This document shows positions 1-4,667 of a stretch of 10,191 nucleotides of DNA, one piece after another (the first letter of the stretch is position 1; each line of letters opens with the position of its first letter). Made by a program: the position numbers and the translations under genes. The DNA is from Bacilli bacterium (lineage in GTDB: Bacteria; Bacillota_I; Bacilli_A; RF39; UBA660). The notes under the pieces were generated by a model. The model made no database searches, had not been told where the DNA came from, and saw only the letters and a program-made list of their open reading frames with translations. The stretch lies in the NCBI GenBank assembly GCA_022793555.1, contig JAAWDB010000011.1:1-10191 (forward strand). Direction: 5' to 3'.

Positions 1-25
1 GTAAAACGACACCATATATATTCAT
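1..25 (-). CDS. Start of next gene in the operon (partial, possibly PSP1/RicT family)
   Basis: An ATG at 25-23 begins an open frame that runs off the left edge, reading M-N-I-Y-G-V-V-L. A Shine-Dalgarno-like GAGG lies 6 nt upstream, inside the end of holB, and the ATG is only 3 nt after the holB stop, as expected for a translationally coupled operon gene. In Bacilli the gene after holB is usually yaaT (ricT), a PSP1-domain protein whose N-terminus contains a V-V-G-V type strand; Y-G-V-V-L is compatible with that but far too short to prove it. The existence of a coding start is fairly well supported; the identity is inference from synteny. Confidence 0.5.
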
Positions 26-28
26 TGT

Positions 29-856
29 CTACCTCGTTTCTATAACTAATCGATCCATCAACAAATTTAAATTTACATTAAAATTAAGTTCTTCTTCCAA
101 CTTTTGTACTAACTTTAACTGAGCAATTAAATAATCTGGTGATTTTTTCTGTAAAAAAGAAACTTCAAAAAATTTTTCTACATCCAAATTCTTTATACAT
201 TGCTGAAAATAGTAAAAATAAATTTCCATCATTTTTTGGAACACTTTTTGTAATTTATCCTTTGTTAAACTTCCTACTATTTCTTTATTATATAAAAAAG
301 CTTTTTCTTTAGACAAATGAATCTCTTTCAACAATTCTATTGCTTGCGAATATATAAATTCATCTACTTCTTGGTCCATATCATAATAATTCGAAATAAT
401 TTGACAACGACTTTTAATCGTATTAATAATGTTTTCTTTATTATTTGTTAAAAAGAATCCTAATATTCCTTCTTCAGGTTCTTCTAAAAATTTCAAAATC
501 GTATTCGCCGATGATGCATTTAATTTTTCTGCATTCATAATAATATACATATTAAATCTAGAATAAATAGGCTTCGTTATAAATTTAGTTTTTAATTCCA
601 TTACTTGCTCTTTTCGAATGCTTTGACCTTCTGGACGTACAATCACCAAACTCGGCAAATTTTCAGAATCTATTAAATGACATAGATTACATCTTTTACA
701 ATCGTTTTGATAATCTTGTTCACAATTAATTTCTTTTAAAATATTTTTTAAAGATTCTAAAACCTGTTCTTGATCATTCGTTTCAATTAAAAAAGCATGA
801 GACAGTCGATTCTCATGAAAATTTTCTACTATTTGATTAAGATTCTGATTTACCAC
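29..856 (-). CDS. holB: DNA polymerase III delta prime subunit
   Basis: Clamp-loader subunit that, with DnaX and delta, opens and loads the beta sliding clamp at primer termini. About 275 aa, somewhat shorter than many homologues. From the chosen GTG start, the N-terminal AAA+ fold begins with the family's R-L-S-H-A-F-L strand but lacks a Walker A motif, as expected for the non-ATPase delta prime. A four-cysteine zinc module follows (Cys45, 53, 56, 59), then the N-A-S-S-A-N-x-x-L-K-x-L-E-E-P helix and the S-R-C motif (149-151), which supplies the arginine finger to a neighbouring subunit. The GTG at 856 is preferred because AGGTGAT (867-861) sits at proper Shine-Dalgarno distance; a GTG at 865 adds three residues but has no convincing site. 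It starts 15 nt after the bofA stop and ends 3 nt before the next gene. Confidence 0.93.
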   Translation of the reverse strand: MVNQNLNQIVENFHENRLSHAFLIETNDQEQVLESLKNILKEINCEQDYQNDCKRCNLCHLIDSENLPSLVIVRPEGQSIRKEQVMELKTKFITKPIYSRFNMYIIMNAEKLNASSANTILKFLEEPEEGILGFFLTNNKENIINTIKSRCQIISNYYDMDQEVDEFIYSQAIELLKEIHLSKEKAFLYNKEIVGSLTKDKLQKVFQKMMEIYFYYFQQCIKNLDVEKFFEVSFLQKKSPDYLIAQLKLVQKLEEELNFNVNLNLLMDRLVIETR

Positions 857-860
857 TTCA

Positions 861-867
861 ATCACCT
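861..867 (-). promoter_or_regulatory. Ribosome binding site that decides the holB start
   Basis: AGGTGAT on the minus strand matches the part of the anti-Shine-Dalgarno complement GGAGGTGATC. It is placed for the GTG at 856-854. The upstream GTG at 865-863 lies inside this element, so initiation there would need a different and weaker site. Confidence 0.55.
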
Positions 868-871
868 ACTA

Positions 872-1060
872 CTATTTAACAAGAAAAAATAATACAACCA
901 ATGATAACAAACCTGGTATCCCTAAAAAAGCTACAGTTCCAACAGTAATACAATTAATAGGTATTAAAATACTTATCGAACTAACTAACAAATTAAAACC
1001 ATATAATACAAAAAAACCAATTACAATTTTTTTTATCAAGTTTATTATCATCTTTATCAT
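872..1060 (-). CDS. bofA: BofA-family small membrane protein (pro-sigma-K processing inhibitor family)
   Basis: A 62-residue, very hydrophobic protein with two predicted membrane segments (about residues 6-30 and 38-61) and a short basic N-terminus. The segment I-P-I-N-x-x-T-V-G-x-V-A-F-L-G-I-P-G (about 33-50) is the hallmark of the BofA family, where I-P-I-N-P-x-T and L-G-I-P-G are the conserved blocks. In Bacillus subtilis BofA sits in the outer forespore membrane with SpoIVFA and holds the SpoIVFB protease inactive, delaying sigma-K activation. GAGGG six nt upstream supports the ATG at 1060. It lies 38 bp after recR, the B. subtilis neighbourhood (recR-yaaL-bofA) but without yaaL. The family call is good; whether it acts in sporulation here cannot be seen. 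Confidence 0.82.
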   Translation of the reverse strand: MIKMIINLIKKIVIGFFVLYGFNLLVSSISILIPINCITVGTVAFLGIPGLLSLVVLFFLVK

Positions 1061-1098
1061 AACAATCCCTCATAGAAATGTATGACAAAAAAAGATAA

Positions 1099-1701
1099 TT
1101 ATGAAGAAATCTGCTTACGATCATCTAAAGCTCTATCTAAAGTTATTGTATCAATATAATCGATTTCAGCTCCCATTGGTAACCCATAAGACAATCGTGA
1201 AATAACTACCTTTGTATCTTCAAAAATCTTCTTAATGTATAAAGTTGTAGTTTCTCCCTCAAGAGAAGATTTTAATGCTAAAATGATTTCTGGATTATCT
1301 AAACTATTAACTCTTTTAATCAAAGAAGATAAATTAATATCCTCTGCACCTATATTTTCCATAGGAGAAATCAAACCATTTAAGACATGATACACTCCAC
1401 GATAATTACCAACCTTTTCAAAAGAAAAAACATTTTTATAGTCTTCTACTACACAGATTATATTCCTATCTCGATTTTCATCCGAACATATAGTACAAAT
1501 ATCTCGATCAGTTAAATGTCCACATTGAATACAAGGATGCAAATCTTTTTTTACATTTTTCAATATTTCTGAAAAATCAATAAGTTCTTCTTCCTTAATA
1601 TCTAAAGTAGCAATAGCCAATCTTTCCGCACTTTTTTCACCAATCCCAGGTAATTTCATATAAAATTCAATTAACTTTTCGAATTTATCTGGATATATCA
1701 T
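1099..1701 (-). CDS. recR: Recombination mediator protein RecR
   Basis: A 200-aa protein of standard length. With RecO, and with RecF at double-strand/single-strand junctions, it helps load RecA onto SSB-coated gapped DNA. Domains in order: helix-hairpin-helix with L-P-G-I-G-x-K-S-A-x-R (17-27); C4 zinc finger (Cys57, 60, 69, 72); TOPRIM domain from about residue 80 with I-C-V-V-E (82-86) and G-x-Y-H-V-L-x-G-x-I-S-P (102-113); C-terminal S-R-L-S-Y-G-L-P-M-G (168-177) and the I-T-L-D-R-A-L tail. It starts 2 nt after the ybaB stop and has only a weak Shine-Dalgarno (GGGA), so translational coupling to ybaB is likely. RecF in this window is its pathway partner. Confidence 0.97.
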   Translation of the reverse strand: MIYPDKFEKLIEFYMKLPGIGEKSAERLAIATLDIKEEELIDFSEILKNVKKDLHPCIQCGHLTDRDICTICSDENRDRNIICVVEDYKNVFSFEKVGNYRGVYHVLNGLISPMENIGAEDINLSSLIKRVNSLDNPEIILALKSSLEGETTTLYIKKIFEDTKVVISRLSYGLPMGAEIDYIDTITLDRALDDRKQISS

Positions 1702-1703
1702 TA

Positions 1704-2003
1704 TTACATTATCCCATCAAGCATATTAGCATATGGACCCATTTTTTCTTGAAATGATTTTTCAATTTTATTCATTGCATCTTTTACAGCTAACGAAAAC
1801 ATATCTTCTAGCATTTCTTTATCATCTGAGGTAATATCTCCCTCAAATAATATTTTGACTGAAACCAATTCTTTTTTTCCATTAAATACAACTTCAACCC
1901 AATCTGATTTCCCGGGAAATAATTCTTGATTTAGCTCATCCTTCTTTTTTTGTAAATCTCTTTGCATTTTTTGTGCTTGCGCCATTATACTTTGCATATT
2001 CAT
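1704..2003 (-). CDS. ybaB: YbaB/EbfC nucleoid-associated protein
   Basis: A 99-aa member of the YbaB/EbfC family, small dimeric DNA-binding proteins almost always encoded between dnaX and recR, as here. The N-terminus M-x-x-I-M-A-Q-A-Q-K-M-Q is the typical charged helix; a three-stranded sheet with V-x-V-x-F-N-G-K-K-E-L-V-S-V-K-I follows, then a C-terminal helix. The loop that normally carries a G-x-A-G-G-G-like stretch reads F-P-G-K-S-D-W (29-35). That deviation is exactly where a perfect palindrome, ATTTCCCGGGAAAT, lies in the DNA (separate entry). AAGGA six nt upstream supports the ATG at 2003; a second in-frame ATG two codons later is less well placed. It starts 15 nt after dnaX and ends 2 nt before recR. 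Confidence 0.95.
   Translation of the reverse strand: MNMQSIMAQAQKMQRDLQKKKDELNQELFPGKSDWVEVVFNGKKELVSVKILFEGDITSDDKEMLEDMFSLAVKDAMNKIEKSFQEKMGPYANMLDGIM
1907..1920. promoter_or_regulatory. Noc binding site (NBS) inside ybaB
   Basis: ATTTCCCGGGAAAT is a perfect 14-bp palindrome identical to the consensus site described for Bacillus subtilis Noc, the nucleoid-occlusion protein related to ParB. It is the only CCCGGG I see in this AT-rich window and overlaps ybaB codons 29-33, in a variable loop of that protein. The match is direct; binding by a Noc homologue is inference and needs a noc gene elsewhere in the genome. Confidence 0.72.
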
Positions 2004-2018
2004 AGTTATTCCTTCTTT

Positions 2019-3650
2019 CTATATAATTTCTATTTTATCATGATCAAACAACTCTTGTGCAACTTTTTCCATTGAAGTGTCCTGATTTAAATCAGAAGTC
2101 TGTTCTACAATATCAGGTTCATCTAACATTTGATATTTAAAACCACTCTTAATTTTATTAACATATTCTTGCTTTTCTTTTTGCCATTCTTCTTCGCTTA
2201 AAGCAATGAAAGACAATTCCTGATTAAAAAATTCGCATAAATATTCTCCAATTTCTTGAATTCTTTTATTAATCAATATTGCCGTACTTTCTAAATTAGT
2301 TGAAATAATTACATTCGTATCAGATGCTGCCACAATATTTGAATCAACTAATAAATTAATAATATCATCAGGAATTGGAGAAATTGAAATTTCTTGCCAT
2401 AAATTTTTTAATTCAGTTAAATAGTTTTTTTGAGCTCCATAAAAGCAGTTATTAACTCTAACTTGTTTCAAGTCATTCATATAAGTAGATAAGTTATCTT
2501 CTGATACTTCTTTTATTGGCTCATCATGATTTTCCAAAACATCGGTCTGATGTTCAACAATGACTTCCTGAATTGGATCAGTAGTTTTAATTTGATTTAA
2601 TTTAGCATGAGTTAATTCATCTACAGAATTTTCAACATAGTTAAGAACTTCTAATTCTATTAAAGTATAAGGATTAATATTGATATTAACACGATTCATA
2701 CATTCATTAAGTGCAAATACTAAAGATTTAATTTGTTCATAACTTAAACTAGATGATTTATATTCAGTTTTTAGAGTTATTGCATATTGCACCAATTCTT
2801 GAATAAATTTTTTTATAAAAATTTTATAGTCACTGGAACTATTCTTTAATTCCTCAAATTGTTTTAAAATTTCCTCTACTTTATTATCTAAAATATTCTG
2901 AAACAATTTTTTTATAAAAATAGAAGAAATAGAACCATAACTTGATAATATATTTTCTATCGTAATTTCTTTTGCTGAAGATGAAAGCTGATCTAATAAA
3001 CTAAGAGCATCTCTCATTCCACCCTCCGAAATATAAGCAATTTCTTCCGCGGCTTCTAAAGAAATTTTAATATTTTCTTGTTCACAAACATAATTAATTT
3101 GAGAAATTAATTCATCCAAAGTAAACTTCTTAAAATCAAATCTCTGACAACGAGATAAAATTGTGATTGGCACACTTTCAATATTCGTAGTAGCCATAAT
3201 AAAAATAACATGAGCTGGCGGCTCTTCTAATGTTAATAACAAGGCATTAAAAGCACTTTGTGTCATCATATGAACTTCATCAATAATATAAATTTTATAT
3301 TTACTACTTGTTGGTGCTATTTTAACATTATTAATTAACTCTCTTACCTCATCAACACCATTATTTGAAGCAGCATCGATTTCAATAATATCCGCACTTG
3401 ATAAGAAATTTTTACAAGAATTACATTCTCCACATGCTTCTCCATCAATAGGATGCTCACAATTTATCGATTTAGCAAAAACTTTTGCTGTACTAGTCTT
3501 TCCTGTTCCTCGTGGACCAGTAAAAATATAAGCATGAGAAATCTTACCACTTTTTATAGCATTTTGTAACATTTTCTTAGAATAATCTTGTCCTATGATA
3601 TTTTTAAAGCTATCAGGACGATATTTTCGATAAAACACCTTATATTCCAT
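2019..3650 (-). CDS. dnaX: DNA polymerase III gamma/tau subunit
   Basis: Clamp-loader ATPase, about 543 aa from the ATG at 3650. Residues 1-12 hold the conserved Y-R-K-Y-R-P segment. Walker A is G-P-R-G-T-G-K-T (45-52), a zinc module has Cys64, 73, 76 and 79, Walker B is D-E-V-H (124-127), and S-R-C sits at 166-168. Sensor-2 helix S-E-G-G-M-R-D-A-L-S-L-L-D-Q (about 208-221) completes the AAA+ core; the collar domain follows to about 350, then a low-complexity linker and a tau-like C-terminal domain. The ATG at 3650 is chosen over a GTG at 3659 because that GTG lies inside the Shine-Dalgarno sequence AAGGTGATC. Its partner holB is four genes downstream. No functional gamma-producing frameshift is evident. 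Confidence 0.97.
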   Translation of the reverse strand: MEYKVFYRKYRPDSFKNIIGQDYSKKMLQNAIKSGKISHAYIFTGPRGTGKTSTAKVFAKSINCEHPIDGEACGECNSCKNFLSSADIIEIDAASNNGVDEVRELINNVKIAPTSSKYKIYIIDEVHMMTQSAFNALLLTLEEPPAHVIFIMATTNIESVPITILSRCQRFDFKKFTLDELISQINYVCEQENIKISLEAAEEIAYISEGGMRDALSLLDQLSSSAKEITIENILSSYGSISSIFIKKLFQNILDNKVEEILKQFEELKNSSSDYKIFIKKFIQELVQYAITLKTEYKSSSLSYEQIKSLVFALNECMNRVNININPYTLIELEVLNYVENSVDELTHAKLNQIKTTDPIQEVIVEHQTDVLENHDEPIKEVSEDNLSTYMNDLKQVRVNNCFYGAQKNYLTELKNLWQEISISPIPDDIINLLVDSNIVAASDTNVIISTNLESTAILINKRIQEIGEYLCEFFNQELSFIALSEEEWQKEKQEYVNKIKSGFKYQMLDEPDIVEQTSDLNQDTSMEKVAQELFDHDKIEII

Positions 3651-3653
3651 GGA

Positions 3654-3662
3654 GATCACCTT
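3654..3662 (-). promoter_or_regulatory. Ribosome binding site that decides the dnaX start
   Basis: AAGGTGATC on the minus strand shares its last seven bases with the anti-Shine-Dalgarno complement AGGAGGTGATC and precedes the ATG at 3650-3648. The in-frame GTG at 3659-3657 is part of this element, so it is unlikely to be the start codon. Confidence 0.7.
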
Positions 3663-3666
3663 AATA

Positions 3667-3675
3667 ATTATAACA
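3667..3675 (-). promoter_or_regulatory. Extended -10 promoter for dnaX
   Basis: The minus strand reads TGTTATAAT, a perfect TATAAT with the TGn extension, in the 41-nt gap between tadA and dnaX. No good -35 hexamer is seen, which extended -10 promoters tolerate. Start of transcription would fall near 3660-3662, leaving a leader of only about 10-12 nt. It would let dnaX, ybaB, recR, bofA and holB be transcribed independently of the genes upstream. Confidence 0.5.
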
Positions 3676-3691
3676 TATCTATATAAAAATT

Positions 3692-4105
3692 CTATCTTTT
3701 ATGTGCAAAAAAAGAAGATAAAATCTTACTATATTCTTCACTTAAAACAATATGATTTTGATAAAAAAATTTAGTTTTATCATATTCCTTTTTGAATGAC
3801 AATTTTTCGCATAAATAATAAACATTTTTAATACGTGATTGTTTTATTATATTTTCACACATCGAGCAAGGCTTTAAAGTTACATAGAGATCGCAATCAT
3901 TCAAATTCCAGCGTTTTAAACGCCTAGATGCCTTTTTTATAGCCAAAACTTCAGCGTGAGCCGTTATATCATGCTTTTTTTCCCTTAAATTAAAGGATTT
4001 AGCAAGTATTTTGCCATTATACACAATAATAGCTCCGATAGGAACTTCACCTTTTTTTGCCGCTTTTTTGGCTAAATCTATACATATTTTAAAAAAATTA
4101 TCCAT
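3692..4105 (-). CDS. tadA: tRNA-specific adenosine deaminase (TadA-type nucleoside deaminase), short divergent form
   Basis: A zinc-dependent deaminase of the cytidine/deoxycytidylate deaminase fold. TadA converts adenosine-34 to inosine in the tRNA-Arg anticodon, so that CGN codons can be read. The zinc site is complete: H-A-E (50-52; His50 ligand, Glu52 proton shuttle) and P-C-S-M-C (79-83; Cys80 and Cys83). V-P-I-G-A-I-I-V and S-R-I-K-N-V-Y-Y are also family-typical. At 137 aa it is shorter than usual (about 150-165). Lys78 replaces the common Glu before P-C, and the segment after the zinc site lacks the usual G-A-x-G-S stretch. GAGG (4116-4113), seven nt upstream, supports the ATG at 4105. 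The SRP-RNA/tadA/dnaX neighbourhood matches B. subtilis and favours tadA over another deaminase. Confidence 0.85.
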   Translation of the reverse strand: MDNFFKICIDLAKKAAKKGEVPIGAIIVYNGKILAKSFNLREKKHDITAHAEVLAIKKASRRLKRWNLNDCDLYVTLKPCSMCENIIKQSRIKNVYYLCEKLSFKKEYDKTKFFYQNHIVLSEEYSKILSSFFAHKR

Positions 4106-4120
4106 ATAAATACCTCAATA

Positions 4121-4199
4121 AAAAAAGTGCACACAAATAGGGATTACATTGGCTGCTATCTTCCGATCCTGACCATTTTGTAATATATTTGTTGCACAT
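4121..4199 (-). ncRNA. ffs: Signal recognition particle RNA (small bacterial 4.5S type)
   Basis: The minus strand contains the diagnostic SRP helix 8: GGTCAGG, then ATC-GGAA-GAT (a GNRA tetraloop with closing stem), then AGCAGCC, which together bind Ffh. The flanks pair: TTACA with TGTAA, and an outer helix of GTGCA plus ACAAATA with TATTTGT plus TGCAC, with a single bulged G. The RNA is thus about 73 nt before a T6 tract, at the small end for bacteria and without an Alu domain. Outer helix plus T-run looks like an intrinsic terminator forming the 3' end. The end of the T-run is 15 nt before the tadA ATG, so tadA would need read-through. In B. subtilis scr lies between tadA and dnaX; here it precedes tadA. 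The 5' end is inferred from the promoter. Confidence 0.93.
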
Positions 4200-4203
4200 A
4201 TAG

Positions 4204-4232
4204 ATATTAACAGAAAAAAAGATAATTATCAA
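4204..4232 (-). promoter_or_regulatory. Sigma-A promoter of the SRP RNA gene
   Basis: On the minus strand, TTGATA (4232-4227) and TAATAT (4209-4204) are separated by exactly 17 nt. Transcription would begin at about 4199-4197, which is where the outer SRP RNA helix starts, so element and product agree. The -35 overlaps one copy of the 13-nt parS-associated box and lies 10 bp from a parS palindrome. Confidence 0.75.
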
Positions 4233-4242
4233 CTATTATTCT

Positions 4243-4260
4243 ATGTTCCACGTGGAACAT
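4243..4260. promoter_or_regulatory. parS site 1 (ParB/Spo0J binding)
   Basis: The core TGTTCCACGTGGAACA (4244-4259) is a perfect palindrome. It differs from the widespread parS TGTTTCACGTGAAACA only by a symmetric T-to-C/A-to-G pair. This copy lies 10 bp upstream of the -35 of the SRP RNA promoter and 3 bp from a perfect DnaA box. Confidence 0.88.
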
Positions 4261-4262
4261 AT

Positions 4263-4271
4263 TTATCCACA
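4263..4271 (+). promoter_or_regulatory. DnaA box
   Basis: TTATCCACA is the exact consensus DnaA box, 3 bp from the core of parS site 1. Looser matches occur nearby: TTTTTCACA at 4357-4365, ATATACACA at 4448-4456 and TTATCAACA at 4629-4637. One perfect box does not make an origin; it may regulate, titrate DnaA, or be a remnant of an origin-proximal region. Confidence 0.5.
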
Positions 4272-4313
4272 AGTCATATAAATCAAAATATAAGTACTTT
4301 AAATATATATTAA

Positions 4314-4337
4314 AAAAAGACATTAAAAAGTCTTTTT
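4314..4337 (-). terminator. Bidirectional terminator-like hairpin
   Basis: AAAAAGAC (4314-4321) pairs with GTCTTTTT (4330-4337) around an 8-nt loop, with T-rich sequence at the 3' side on both strands (T7 on the minus strand). Only two stem pairs are G-C, so it would be weak. It could end transcripts leaving gyrA before they reach the SRP RNA promoter. Confidence 0.35.
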
Positions 4338-4416
4338 ATTAGAAAAATACACAGAGTTTTTCACAAAAAAATAAATATTTAACTATAAATATTCAATTCA
4401 TCAATAGTTATAAACA

Positions 4417-4442
4417 TTCTATGTTCCACGTGGAACATAGAA
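4417..4442. promoter_or_regulatory. parS site 2 (ParB/Spo0J binding)
   Basis: The same 16-bp core as site 1 lies at 4422-4437, and palindromy extends to 26 bp. The 24 bases 4416-4439 are identical to 4238-4261 around site 1, which suggests that the two sites are related by duplication. The cores of sites 1 and 2 start 178 bp apart. Confidence 0.88.
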
Positions 4443-4641
4443 ACTTAATATACACAAAAAAAATATTTTTCGTTAAATATTATGAAATTAGCTTTATAAA
4501 TAAAATTTATGATAGTAACAATAATAGAAACAAATTCTAATGTTTTTATTTTATTAAACTACAAAAATCCAAAAATATTTGCTAGTTATATACCAAAAGT
4601 CGTATATAATGCATTTATTTAAAAATAGTTATCAACAAACA

Positions 4642-4667
4642 AAGAATGTTCCACGTGGAACATTCTT
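4642..4667. promoter_or_regulatory. parS site 3, overlapping the gyrA stop codon
   Basis: The 16-bp parS core lies at 4647-4662 within a 26-bp perfect palindrome. Its outermost bases are the last two bases of the gyrA TAA codon (4668-4666). As RNA from the gyrA side it would fold into a strong hairpin followed by a U-rich tract, so it may also act as the gyrA terminator. Confidence 0.88.

Larger units (their letters stand above)
4221..4636 (-). repeat. Three-copy 13-nt box, one beside each parS
   Basis: On the minus strand the copies read GTTGATAATTATC (4233-4221), GTTTATAACTATT (4415-4403) and GTTGATAACTATT (4636-4624), consensus GTTKATAAYTATY. Each lies on the same side of a parS core, at 10, 6 and 10 nt. 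Read on the plus strand the core TTATCAAC resembles a DnaA box; read on the minus strand TTGATA resembles a -35, and in the first copy it is the -35 of the SRP RNA promoter. The coordinates span all three copies. Confidence 0.5.
4106..4665. other. Intergenic control region between gyrA and tadA
   Basis: A 560-bp non-coding stretch, very AT-rich and without an open frame of interest on either strand. It holds three parS palindromes, one perfect DnaA box, three copies of a 13-nt box, a hairpin, and the SRP RNA gene with its promoter, all listed separately. A weaker possible promoter on the minus strand (TTGTTA 4521-4516, TATAAA 4498-4493, 17-nt spacer) and an 8-bp inverted repeat (4586-4593 with 4602-4609) may be chance in such sequence. 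I see no tRNA or rRNA here. Confidence 0.8.

Noticed and set aside
2907..2913. In-frame A-AAA-AAA heptamer in dnaX (Lys250-Lys251 counted from the GTG at 3659), with a second at 2808-2814, as possible -1 frameshift sites for a gamma form; the -1 frame soon meets a stop after both.
   Set aside because: Both lie inside the collar domain, far upstream of where a functional gamma would end, and A7 runs are frequent in such AT-rich coding DNA. I see no supporting Shine-Dalgarno plus stem-loop arrangement.
4493..4521. Possible minus-strand promoter TTGTTA-17-TATAAA.
   Set aside because: Weak -35, AT-rich background and no gene directly downstream; recorded only in the intergenic entry.
4261..4640. 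The AT-rich intergenic region as a second replication origin.
   Set aside because: Only one perfect DnaA box and no organised box array or clear unwinding element; the usual oriC next to dnaA is expected just outside the window.
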